In this document: positions 25,919 through 36,347 of the stretch, piece by piece
Numbering within the stretch: the stretch's first letter is position 1
Layout of the letters: each line of letters starts with the position of its first letter
From: Morinoia aosen
Taxonomy: Eukaryota > Arthropoda > Malacostraca > Amphipoda > Talitridae
NCBI GenBank assembly: GCA_030386875.1
Contig: CM059579.1
Coordinates: forward strand, 90,772,253-90,836,252
Length of the DNA: 64,000 nucleotides
Reading direction: 5' to 3'
Notes under the pieces: model-generated
Seen by the model: the letters and a program-made list of their open reading frames with translations, nothing else
Database searches by the model: none
What the model was told of the DNA's origin: nothing
Made by a program: the position numbers and the translations under genes

Positions 25919-26219
25919 CTCTCTCCGTGGTACAGTGGTTCAGGGAACGGGCTCGTATGTTGGAGTCGCGGGTTCGTATCCCGGCGCTGGCGCGGAGATT
26001 TTCCCCGTTGGGTATAAGGGAAAGCTCAAGCACAATACCCCACTCAACACAGGTGTCGGAAATGGGTACCGGCTTTACGGGGGAACCGTCATGGTGTCCT
26101 ATATATAGGGTTAGTTATTAGACATTTGAAAAACCAATGCTAAGATCATATGTATCAGGCTTGATTGGAAATAAAGCATCCCAAAGATGCCGATGTTAAC
26201 CTAACCTAACCTTTAACCT
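25919..26219 (+). mobile_element. tRNA-headed SINE (copy 2) with CCTAA tail
   Basis: The head has a pol III A box (TGGTACAGTGG, 25928-25938) and a B box (GGTTCGTATCC, 25971-25981). The body shares CCCCGTTGGG and AGGTGTCGGAAATGGGTACC with the copy at 14.4-14.7 kb. The 3' part (AAAAACCAATG ... GATTGGAAATAAAG) resembles the end of the non-LTR repeats at about 36240 and 46700 (AAAACCAATG ... TATTGGAAATAAA), as expected if the SINE borrows that machinery. It ends in a short CCTAA array (about 26196-26219), the arthropod telomere-type pentamer. Confidence 0.82.
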
Positions 26220-26580
26220 TGATAATGACCCAGGAGTTCGAAACGTTCGAAATACTTTTATTCATTGACTAATCTAAATGAGATACAAATCTCATTATAT
26301 ACGTGATTTCTCGTACATTTATTTATATTTAAAGTATTTATATGCTCTCAGTTATCCTGCCTTCGATAAAATATCAAAATGAACATAGCTGCATTGTTTT
26401 CCTAATAACAAAAGTAACGCATGAGACGGCTATTGCCCACTTTGTATGGTTTGTCTATCAATGAAGGACCTGTAAATTTAAAAAATTTGAAAGCCAATGC
26501 GGTGTAATACAAATCATAACTAATTGTTTTGAAAATGAAGTTTATTTCTTCCTACTTTCATTGTTACACATGATAGGAAC

Positions 26581-29278
26581 TGTAGCGAACCTTCGGCACG
26601 CAACTCAGTATAAATTTCGGAAATTCTCAAAATGATCATTTAAAAATTCAGTAAAATAAATTCCACCATTAGAATAAAATTTCATTAAGAAATTAATTAA
26701 CTTCTATCCTCAATTTCATTAAAATTGTGTACTGAAAAATTCAATCCCTAAGAAATCACTTTTGTGTAGTTACGAAACCCCCATGTCGCCTTGTCGGCAA
26801 CATTTCAACCCGCACAAGCGTCACTCGTTTCAAATCATTCACAGTGCGTACATCTCGGTTTTTCTTCTCTGGTGAGAATTAAAGTATTGTGTGTGCTTTT
26901 GCTGTTCTACGGGTAACTATTTAATTTATGTATTATGTAAATAATGTGTTATGTGTATTATTAAGTAGGTTTTCTCAAATGACTAGCGTGTCACATGTGT
27001 TGTAGGGCTCTTGCCAAGAAGTGTGATCTCTCACACCTCCCCTGTGCCGGCTAATGCTGCATACCTTATTTTTGATGGCAACATAGTTTTTCCAAGAAGC
27101 AATTCTAATCAATTGGATATCAATAATCTATTATGTTGCCATTGTGCAAATTTTTGAGTGCTCAATTATTTGTTTGTTCAAGCCTCTAATCAATTGAATT
27201 TGAATAATCTATTTGTTGCCATTGTGTCATTAGTGTTTTGCCCATCTTTTGTGTGTTCCAGTTTTAATTAATTGTGTTCTCAATTTTTGTATTTTAATTA
27301 AGTCAGATTTAAATAATTTTGGAATTCCTTTGCAATTTTTAGTCAATGTTTAAATTCATATCTTGAGAAATGAAATTATGATAGGTTATTTACACCAATA
27401 AAGATTGTATCTTCGGTAGTTACTCACTTCAAGTCAAGTCACATAAATAATCATTCTTTCGTGATTAGAACTATCCCACTTTCTGATTGCGTGTAACAAT
27501 GTGTAGTAACGGTAACAAGAATTCCTATCATAATCACTTTAGTGACAACTCTTACTATTGATTTTTGGTTAGGTCAATTTGTGTATAATAATGCTAATAA
27601 TTAGTCGTTACCTGATTCAGCTAAATTAGGGTGATTGTGCTTACCTCTGGGAAGTCTCTGAATATTCTAAATTCCCAACTCCTGGAATTTTTAGTCCAGA
27701 AATCATCCAATTATTTGATTTGGGGTTAAATTTAGTAACCGGCAACTGTTTGCTTCAATTGTAGCTACCTGTTCCTTTTACCGCATGTCAATGTCGGCTA
27801 CCTCCAGTGGTTGTTGTTCATTATAACTCATAGGATGCCCTAACACTATTCTGATATGCATCCTCTTGATCAATGCTTTCTAAATCCTTCTTGTGCTATG
27901 AACCTCCTTCTTAACTACCGATTCTGTGCACTTTGTGCATAGATTCCGCGTTCCCCCCTACTCTTTTCTAAATGGTACCTTCCTCTCTCCTCTCGTAGGA
28001 CATCCTTCACGTTCAAGCCAGGGAGACTAGGGAGTCCGCATTTAATAATAGATAATAATAATAATTAGGCTGTACATGCCTTCCTGGCACGATTCCTAGC
28101 TTAAGTTAATGGATCTTTGGACAACTTTTAGCCTTAGGTATGATCAGTACAGCGAGCCCTTAGCTGTTGCTTAGTGTGAACCGTTCTAATTGTCCAATAC
28201 CGATCTTAAGGTACTCATTGTAAATAGGCACCACACCCTAGATTAATCGGCGACCACAGCCTTAATTTATAATACTCTTGATCTTGTGAACAAATGTTGC
28301 ACTCCATTTCGGAGACGATTTAGGACAAGATACGTCACGGCTAGTAGTACCCGGAGAAGACTCGTTTGTTGGAGTAATGGCATGTAGGGAGATTTATGAT
28401 TGTCCATACGAGTACTTATTGTTGCGACTGCCTCGCCCTTGTTCAGGCGCCAGAATTGGGCCGAGGCACCCGCATATAATCCTCTATTTGAGGCAATCCT
28501 GTAAATTCAGCAGTAAAGCTCGCAGCCTGGCTTGCGTAGCGACTGTCTCTCCTTGTGTTATCATGCTTGAACAAGTAACCCAAGCTCTCTTCCCGTACAG
28601 AAGAACCTGCGAAGCCGAAACACAAACATCACCACAAAACCCTATAGTAACGTTTCTCAGAACCACTTGAAAACGTACTAGTAGGTTCATTCGGAACGAT
28701 CTCAGAATCACTTGAGACGTTCGTAAAACTTATTCAGCCTGAACGGCTATCAATCAACCAAGTAAGCCACAAGGCACTGGCAGAAATTACTGCCTCCTTC
28801 GAGATATCCTCATAATACCAACTGTCACCGCACCTGCGGAATATTACACTAACAAATCCACTCTCCCCGGGATCCACCCCGGATTCCCTCGAGCCACGGC
28901 ACCTGCTGGAGACGTCACCCGACGGGACCCGGATATTATTCCATAAGAAGTGGATCTACCTCCCAGCGGCCGCAGCACGACTCTCAGAGACTACTCGAAT
29001 AAACTAAAACCAGGCGAGAGATTAAAAGTCCTTTCATTGTCCTGCAGAGGTGATTCGTGCAATTGAAAATTAGGTGCCAGTAGAGCTACCCGAATACCGC
29101 CTAACTCCTTCTGAGTCAGAGGCCGTAAATCATTCATTTTGCAATTAAATGTGCTCTACCCGGAGCACTGGTGACCCGCCTTTATAAAAGAACATCCTCT
29201 TGTGAAATCGATAAATTCCTCGATATTCAACCTTTAAAAATCAAATTCAATTAGTTCCCCATTAGGGAGAAGTTCATA
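26581..29278 (+). repeat. Gypsy-1 5' LTR (2698 bp)
   Basis: Starts TGTAGCGAACC and ends GAAGTTCATA. The end was set by where the two LTR copies stop matching (TTGGTGAC internally, GAAC in the flank). A probable primer-binding site begins TGGTGAC at 29280. The LTR is unusually long. A 97-codon frame at 28377 is open in both LTR copies but has no recognisable domain. A block at 26795-26876 (CGGCAACAT, GCGTACATCTCG, GGTGAG) is shared with the solo LTR family. Confidence 0.92.
29183..29189 (+). promoter_or_regulatory. Probable TATA box of Gypsy-1 LTR
   Basis: TATAAAA sits 90 bp before the LTR end and is identical in the 3' LTR at 47969-47975. If used, transcription would start roughly 60 bp before the LTR end, giving a very long U3 and a short R-U5. 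Confidence 0.55.
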
Positions 29279-29467
29279 TTGGTGACTATTAATAGCATTA
29301 ATACCAGAGTGTTTTTTTCACTTGCACGAGTTGTCCTTTGTGGGTTTATGAGCGCATGCCAGTGCTGTCAACTTCTGTTGATGGTTGTCTAGAAGGAGGT
29401 AGTACTCTGCTCCTCATTATTCAGTAGTCAAACATAGCATTTCCTCCCTAAACTCTTCCCTAATAAT

Positions 29468-29662
29468 AAGTTATTGCTACTGCAGCCTATTCTAACAAAT
29501 TCTTCATGTTTTTCCATTGCTACTGAAGCCACCTTTTACAAAACTCTTCATGCATTTCCATTACTACTGAAGCAAACCATAGGAGACCTTCTTGGTTAAT
29601 TTCCATTGCTACTGAAGCTCCTTCATAATAACCTTCGCAATTTCCATTGCTACTGGAGCACC
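29468..29662 (+). repeat. Leader tandem repeat in Gypsy-1 (about 5 units of 43-46 bp)
   Basis: Between the primer-binding site and gag, the motif TTCCATTGCTACTGAAGC recurs with small changes near 29512, 29556, 29601 and 29642, and a shorter form (ATTGCTACTGCAGCC) lies near 29473. It is non-coding. The position fits the leader region where gypsy elements carry packaging or translation signals; that role is inference. Confidence 0.75.
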
Positions 29663-29711
29663 TAGCACCTAAGCAAACCATTTGGAAAGACCTGTGTCAA
29701 AATTAACCAGA

Positions 29712-30656
29712 ATGACGACCCCAGAGGGCTCAAACGATTACGCAAACTCCCCACTAAAATTGTCACCTTTCGAAATTAACGGCATCGATGCCTGGTTCCT
29801 ACAATCAGAACAGTTTTTCGAAAGCCTGAACATAACGGACGAAAAGCGGATGTACTTTGCCCTAGTTAGGAGTTTACCCACGCAAATAATAGATGACGTT
29901 TCAAGCTTCATGAACCCTAACCGCGATAACCCTTATACCCTCTTAAAAAACGAAATTTTAAAAATTTACAGTAAGGATCGTTTTTCTCGGATTCTTGCCC
30001 TTTCGCAAAATCCAACAATTCAAAATCAAACCCCTATAGCGTTGCTTAAAGATATGAGACGTTTAGCGAAGGGGTACATGGACGACGAAACACTCAAAGC
30101 ATTGTACATCCAGCGTTTGCCTGCTCACGTACGACCCTTCCTCATTTCCCCTAACGCCCCCGTGGCACTAAATGAGATAGCCCAATTCGCCGAAAAACTC
30201 CTCGATCCGGAAATATCGGGTCTGAATAGCGTAGTCACGCCCCCGGCAGTAAATCAAACTAGTAGTAGTAGTAATAGTAGCGGCAGCGCCACTGACGCGC
30301 TGTTCCGAGAACTAGCTCAGCAAGTTGGAGCGTTAGTCGCTGACCAGCAAGCCGAGCGTGCCAACACTCGGGGAGATGTGCACGCGGTAACTCAACACCA
30401 AATATCACCGCATCAGCACGCAAATTACCATCCTCAAAACCCTCCTCCGTTTGACCGCCAGGCCCGTACAAATAGGTCATTCAATCAGTTTCAGAGGAAC
30501 GGCCCTAGACCTAACAATAGGCAGAATCAAAACCCTCAAGCTCAGGATTTGTTTTGGTACCACCAGCAATATCTGCATATGGCTCGCAAATGCGAAGGCC
30601 CTAACTGCCCGATGTTTGCACTCCTACACCAAAAAAACGGGTACAGCGCGGCGTAA
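29712..30656 (+). CDS. gag: Gypsy-1 gag
   Basis: A 314-codon open frame. I chose the ATG at 29712; the frame extends 10 codons further upstream, but only to a TTG. It encodes the capsid-type structural protein that would package the element's RNA. Visible traits are a helical N-terminal part with [10 protein letters not shown] and later [20 protein letters not shown], a Ser-rich run (about codons 182-190) and an Asn/Gln-rich C-terminal third. No CCHC zinc knuckle is present. It resembles the knuckle-less gags of some arthropod gypsy elements; this is from general knowledge of the family. A -1 slippery site lies just before the stop and leads into pol. Confidence 0.88.
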   Translation: MTTPEGSNDYANSPLKLSPFEINGIDAWFLQSEQFFESLNITDEKRMYFALVRSLPTQIIDDVSSFMNPNRDNPYTLLKNEILKIYSKDRFSRILALSQNPTIQNQTPIALLKDMRRLAKGYMDDETLKALYIQRLPAHVRPFLISPNAPVALNEIAQFAEKLLDPEISGLNSVVTPPAVNQTSSSSNSSGSATDALFRELAQQVGALVADQQAERANTRGDVHAVTQHQISPHQHANYHPQNPPPFDRQARTNRSFNQFQRNGPRPNNRQNQNPQAQDLFWYHQQYLHMARKCEGPNCPMFALLHQKNGYSAA

Positions 30657-30673
30657 GAGCGAGTCAGACGCCG
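30632..30673 (+). promoter_or_regulatory. -1 ribosomal frameshift signal, Gypsy-1 gag/pol
   Basis: The heptamer A AAA AAC (30632-30638) is in the gag phase (AAA at 30633, AAC at 30636), 15 nt before the gag stop codon TAA (30654-30656). About 10 nt downstream a stem can form: CGGCGT (30649-30654) with ACGCCG (30668-30673), loop 13 nt. The -1 frame is open from the heptamer into pol with no stop. This is the established retroviral/gypsy arrangement for making Gag-Pol; actual use is inferred. Confidence 0.85.
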
Positions 30674-30691
30674 TCGCCTACTAAACCGATA

Positions 30692-33600
30692 TTGACTCGA
30701 TGCCTCACGATTTTTGACCCTTTAACCAGCATTAGATTCCTCATAGACACGGGTAGCGCTGTCAGCCTTATCCCGGCCTCCCAAATAGAGAAACAGGGTA
30801 CGGGAACCCCGAGCCTTAAAGCCGCGAACGGCTCACCCATCCTATGCTACGGCACAAAATCCCTTACTTGTTCCCTGAATCTCAAGCGTTCAATGGAGTC
30901 CGTGTTCATAGTGGCGGATGTGGACACGGCCATCATTGGTGCGGACTTTCTGCAGAGGTTTGCGCTCGTGGTGGACGTGAGAAACGGATGCTTGTTTGAT
31001 AGCGAATCCAGTGAAAGAAGGCCTCTCCACTCTGTCAATATGGTGAACGTCAGAGCAAGCGTGACTTGCAACGTCGCTATCACTTGCCCATACGAGCGGG
31101 TGTTGGCAGAATTCCCTGCCCTTTCCTTACCTAACGTAAACCCTAATCACAACACGCTGACGGAACACTATATTGAGACGAGTGGTCCACCCGTTTACGC
31201 TAAAGTAAGGCGTCTTCCCTCGGACCGATTGCTGGAGGTGAAGTCTGAATTCCAGCGGATGATAGCTGATGGGACAGTTCGCATCTCAAAGAGTCCCTGG
31301 TCTAGTCCTTTGATTTTAGTGCCTAAAGCTAATGGCGAGACGCGGATCTGTGGGCATTATAGGATGCTTAACGCAGTCACCACACCCGATAGATTCCCCA
31401 TTCCCCTATTGCAAGACTTCACTGCGAATCTCGCAGGGGCAAAAATCTTCTCTAAAATAGACCTCAAGCGTGCCTTTAATCAGATTCCGATGCACGAGAG
31501 TTCTATACAAAAGACCGCAGTGTGCACGCCGTTCGGTCTGTTCGAGTATCTTCGCATGCCATATGGCCTGCGTAATGCTCAGCAGACCTTTCAGCGGCAC
31601 ATGACGGAAGTCCTTTCCGACCTACCCTTTTTGAATTGTTTTCTTGACGATGTGCTAGTGGCTTCGGGGACGCCTGAGGAACATGTACATCATCTGAGAG
31701 AGCTTTGCAAACGACTAGCGTCGCACTCACTACTGATCAATCCAGAGAAGTGTGTGTTGGGAAAGAAGGAATTGACTTTCTTGGGTCACCACATTAGCGA
31801 GAGGGGAATTAAGCCGCTTCCCGAAAGAGTGGCAGCCTTACGGAATTTTCCAAGACCAACTACCCAAAGACAGTTGCGCAGGTTCTTGGGATCGGTTAAT
31901 TTTTACCACCGATTCCTGAGGAACTGTGCAGAGACCCTTGCCCCACTCACCTCTTTGATTAAACCTAAGAAAAGAGGCAAACCCGTTACGGTCGAGTGGA
32001 CTGGGGAGGCAGAGAGAGCGTTCGAGCTCATCAAAGAGAGACTCGCTACTGCTACAGAATTGGCTTACCCACACCCTGAGGCAGATTTCAGCCTGCTGGT
32101 GGATGCGTCGAGTATAGCGGTCGGTGCTGTTTTGCAACAAACAGTCAATAATGTCACTTCGCCGTTGGCGTTTTTCAGCCGCAAGCTCTCCCCAACCGAA
32201 CAACGTTACAGCACGTTCGGGAGAGAGCTTCTGGCCATTTACTTAGCGGTAAAGCACTTTCGCTACACCCTTGAAGCTCGTCAATTCATAATTTACACAG
32301 ACCATAAACCTATACTCAACGCAATCCGAATGCCTCCCGAGCGCCACTCCCCTAGGGAAAGCCGGCACCTGAGTTTTATCGCGCAGTTCACGAGTGACAT
32401 CAGGCACATCAAAGGCGAGGAAAATACGGTTGCTGATTGCTTATCGCGTGTGTACAGCGCGGTACTAAACCCGTCAGCACCCGAGTTCCGACCCTCAGTA
32501 CAAGCGGTTTCGCTAGCCGATGTCATTCGTGCGCAGCAGTGCGACTTGGAAATCCATAACTTGATTGAGTGTCCCGACTCTTCCTTAAAACTCTCACTCA
32601 GAGAAGGCGTTTACTGTGACGCCGACCGGCCTAACCGATACTACTTGCCTAACAATTTGCGCTTGCCCACCATTAAGCATTACCATGACTTGTCCCATCC
32701 TGGGACGGATAGAACTTTCCGCCTAATCGCAGATCGTTTTGTCTGGCCCGGGATGCGTAGGGCCATAAGAGAGTTCGTTCGTAATTGCCCAGATTGCCAA
32801 GCAAGCAAAGTCACTCGGCACAACAAAGCCGCAATTCAACCTTGTGCATTTTCAGGCGGCAAATTTGACGCAGTCAACATCGACATCGTAGGCCCACTTC
32901 CTAACTCTCGTGGGTATAGTTACTTACTTACAATGGTAGACCGTTTTTCACGCTGGGTTGAGGCCGTTCCCATCGCTAACATAACTGCGGAAACTGTAGC
33001 ACGCACTTTTGTCGAAACGTGGATTTCCCGGTTTGGAGTCCCTCTGAGCATCACGCATGATCGTGGGGTTCAATTCACTTCCGCCTTGTGGTTAGAGATC
33101 TCCAAAATCCTAGGTTGTGCCAATATATCGACCACCGCATACCACCCCTAATCAAACGGACTCATCGAGAGAGTCCATCGAGACCTCAAAGCGGCACTCC
33201 GCTGTTTGAAGTGTCACGATGATTGGGTCGACAGGCTGCCTATAGTATTACTCACCCTGCGGAACCTCTTCAGGCAGGACCAGAAGTGCACGTCCTCCGA
33301 ACTGATATACGGGAATTCCTTACGATTGCCTGGTGATGTTATTGATCCCACGTACCAAACCGATGATTCCCCCAGCCAAATCGCTGATTATGCATCGCGC
33401 CTCAAGCGCGCAATGGGCGAAGTAGTTTACAAACCGCCTCGCCTACCTTCACCTTCTGAAACCCTAGACCCTTGTTTGCAGAGTTGTGAACATGTTTACG
33501 TGCGGGTGGATGGCGTAAAAACCCCACTGCGACGCCCTTACGATGGCCCCTATAAAGTCCTCAAGAGGACTCCGAAATTCTTCGTAATCGAAAGGGGTAC

Positions 33601-33760
33601 CAAAAGCGACAGTGTCAGCATAGATCGCCTTAAGGCGGCGTTTTTGTCCCTTCCGGACGACACCCCCACACACTCTCGTGTGTGGGGGTGTCAGGCTGCA
33701 AATCAGCCCCAGGTCAACACCTGTCGAGCCCACTGGTTTGCACTTGTCTGCTTGGGCTAA
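30692..33760 (+). pseudogene. pol: Gypsy-1 pol (PR-RT-RNase H-IN) with an in-frame stop
   Basis: The frame is open from the frameshift site; 30692 is only a TTG used for numbering. Protease has IDTGS (Asp19). Reverse transcriptase has [12 protein letters not shown] and FLDDVLVA (317-323). RNase H has VDASS (Asp471), RELLA (Glu512) and TDHKP (Asp537). Integrase has an HHCC finger (H665, H669, C699, C702) and core Asp731 and Asp790. A TAA at 33149-33151 interrupts the frame; the same frame resumes at once, and the third catalytic residue (Glu, codon 33167-33169) lies just past it. The stop sits where relatives have Gln, consistent with one C-to-T change. After 33624 a second frame (to 34043) is open and ends SGRPFRPPARY, a typical gypsy pol tail, which suggests a frame change near 33660-33760. 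Confidence 0.92.
33659..33692 (+). repeat. Perfect 15-bp hairpin in Gypsy-1 pol 3' part
   Basis: GACACCCCCACACAC (33659-33673) and GTGTGTGGGGGTGTC (33678-33692) are exact complements around the 4-nt loop TCTC. It lies where the pol frame loses family resemblance and the +1 frame gains it (the 33678-34043 frame). It may be a template-switch duplication that caused the shift, or a structural RNA element. Confidence 0.8.
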
Positions 33761-34043
33761 GACCCTTCCTCCCACTATGGAGTGTAACGAGTTCATAGTT
33801 CCCCCGTATACCGCTCAAAGAACCCTGTTGGAACCTAGTAATGCGGGTGTCCCCGTTTCGGACAATGCTTCTGGTGCTGTAGCCTCCCATCACGGAAATC
33901 TCCCAGATACTCTGTCATTGTCACAGTTGGGAATCCGAACGTCAACTTTCACAGTCCCCCAGCTTATTCCTTCTACAGTCCCCGAGCATTGTAGCAGGTC
34001 TGGCAGACCTTTTCGTCCGCCAGCCCGTTACGCGCAAACTTAG

Positions 34044-34177
34044 GGTGGTTAACTCTGTTCTGTCCTTCTCCCCTATTTTTTTTGCTGTCACGGCTCTTTG
34101 GGAACTCCTTCGGAGTCTGTTATTTTTCCGCGTAATTGTCGGGGATTGGCTTCGCCGCTCCCAGACCTTTCAGTCTC
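34044..34177 (+). other. Gypsy-1 3' untranslated stretch
   Basis: Short non-coding sequence between the last pol-like codon and the polypurine tract. No env-like frame is present. Confidence 0.6.
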
Positions 34178-34195
34178 CTTTGGGGGGAGGGTAGC
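34178..34195 (+). promoter_or_regulatory. Polypurine tract of Gypsy-1
   Basis: GGGGGGAGGG followed by TAGC lies immediately before the 3' LTR start at 34196. This is the expected place for plus-strand priming. Confidence 0.75.
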
Positions 34196-35602
34196 TGTAG
34201 CGAACCTTCGGCACGCAACTCAGTATAAATTTCGGAAATTCTCAAAATGATCATTTAAAAATTCAGTAAAATAAATTCCACCATTAGAATAAAATTTCAT
34301 TACGAAATTAATTAACTTCTATCCTCAATTTTATTAAAATTGTGTACTGAAAAATTCAATCCCTAAGAAATCACTTTTGTGTAGTTACGAAACCCCCATG
34401 TCGCCTTGTCGGCAACATTTCAACCCGCACAAGCGTCACTCGTTTCAAATCATTCACAGTGCGTACATCTCGGTTTTTCTTCTCTGGTGAGAATTAAAGT
34501 ATTGTGTGTGCTTTTGCTGTTCTACGGGTAACTATTTAATTTATGTATTATGTAAATAATGTGTTATGTGTATTATTAAGTAGGTTTTCTCAAATGACTA
34601 GCGTGTCACATGTGTTGTAGGGCTCTTGCCAAGAAGTGTGATCTCTCACACCTCCCCTGTGCCGGCTATTGCTGCATACCTTATTTTTGATGGCAACATA
34701 GTTTTTCCAAGAAGCAATTCTAATCAATTGAATATCAATAATCTATTATGTTGCCATTGTGCCAATTTTTGAGTGCTCAATTATTTGTTTGTTCAAGCCT
34801 CTAATCAATTGAATTTGAATAATCTATTTGTTGCCATTGTGTCATTAGTGTTTTGCCCATCTTTTGTGTGTTCCAGTTTTAATTAATTGTGTTCTCAATT
34901 TTTGTATTTTAATTAAGTCAGATTTAAATAATTTTGGAATTCCTTTGTAATTTTTAGTCAATGTTTAAATTCATATCTTGAGAAATGAAATTATGATAGG
35001 TTATTTACACCAATAGAGATTGTATCTTCGGTAGTTACTCACTTCAAGTCAAGTCACATAAATAATCATTCTTTCGTGATAAGAACTATCCCACTTTCTG
35101 ATTGCGTGTAACAATATGTAGTAACGGTAACAAGAATTCCTATCATAATCACTTTAGTGACAACCCTTACTATTGATTTTTGGTTAGGTCAATTTGTGTA
35201 TAATAATGCTAATAATTAGTCGTTACCTGATTCAGCTAAATTAGGGTGATTGTGCTTACCTCTGGGAAGTCTCTGAATATTCTAAATTCCCAACTCCTGG
35301 AATTTTTAGTCCAGAAATCATCCAATTATCTGATTTGGGGTTAAATTTAGTAACCGGCAATTGTTTGCTTCAATTGTAGCTACCTGTTCCTTTTATCGCA
35401 TGTCAATGTCGGCTACCTCCAGTGGTTGTTGTTCATTATAACTCATAGGATGCCCTAACACTATTCTAATATGCATCCTCTTGATCAATGCTTTCTAAAT
35501 CCTTCTTGTGCTATGAACCTCCTTCTTAACTACCGATTCTGTGCACTTTGTGCATAGATTCCGCGTTCCCCCCTACTCTTTTCTAAATGGTACCTTCCTC
35601 TC
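34196..35602 (+). repeat. Gypsy-1 3' LTR, first part
   Basis: It matches 26581-27987 base for base in length with a small number of substitutions and breaks off after TACCTTCCTCTC, where foreign sequence begins. It continues at 46774. Confidence 0.93.
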
Positions 35603-36347
35603 GCATTTGTTTTGCGATCATCCATTTATATTTAAATAAAATGCTTGTTAACTAATGACCGTTATGTTAAAATTGTTGAATCAGAAATACAAAACCTATA
35701 ATCTTCTTGGTCCTCTTGCTTATATGTACACACGTGTGTGTCCATGTTAACGAAACCGGTGTTTTTCGTAACCTAGGCACACACATGGCCGTAAAATGCG
35801 TGAGTATATATGTGTGTGTGTGTGTGTATGTGTGTGAGTGTGTGTATGGATATATACACACATGCATACGTATATGTACATATGTGTGCATGTGGGTATA
35901 TATTTATATATATTTTTCTTTTTTTTATGCTTCCTCAAAATGAAACTTGTGAACATTGACCGAAACAAGCGATTTCATATATTATTTCCTGGCGTCAAGA
36001 ATTGCGAAGTCTTATGTCATGTACATGTAAACTGTCAAAAGTGTTTTCACCCCACAATGAAAATGCATCGTCCATGAAATTGTGTTATCTCTTACAATTT
36101 TCATGACATGTATTATCAGATGTAGATTAAGCTAGATTAGGAGTTCATTGCCCTCAATCATTTCTTTTGACTAGTGACACGAGTTTTTCAATACTCGTGT
36201 GTGTGTATCATCTAAGTGTATTAATTTTAAGATATTTTAAAAACCAATGATGGTACTTTTGTACCATCTCTATTGGAAATAAACCTTTTTTTTTTCTTTT
36301 TTATGTGTACATATATGTGTATATATTTACATGTATGTGTGCACATA
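35603..36347 (+). mobile_element. 3' end of a non-LTR element, copy A
   Basis: Non-coding sequence that matches copy B (38800-38956 plus 46296-46772) in order: a GATCATCCATTTATATTTAA start region, a TA/TG microsatellite (about 35805-35925), ATGCTTCCT, AATGAAAATGCATCGTCC, and the terminal TCTCTATTGGAAATAAA followed by a T-rich tail (about 36285-36302). Variable left ends and a fixed right end with a simple tail are the mark of 5'-truncated non-LTR (or SINE-like) insertions. No RT frame is left. Its insertion point is in the Gypsy-1 3' LTR. Confidence 0.68.

Noticed and set aside
26196-26219. Interstitial telomere array
   Set aside because: Only about three CCTAA units, attached to a SINE 3' end; more likely the element's tail than a telomere relic.
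28377-28670. 97-codon frame inside the Gypsy-1 LTR, also open in the other LTR at 47163
   Set aside because: Both copies are open simply because the LTRs are nearly identical. There is no domain and no start context of note, and the two differ by amino-acid replacements.
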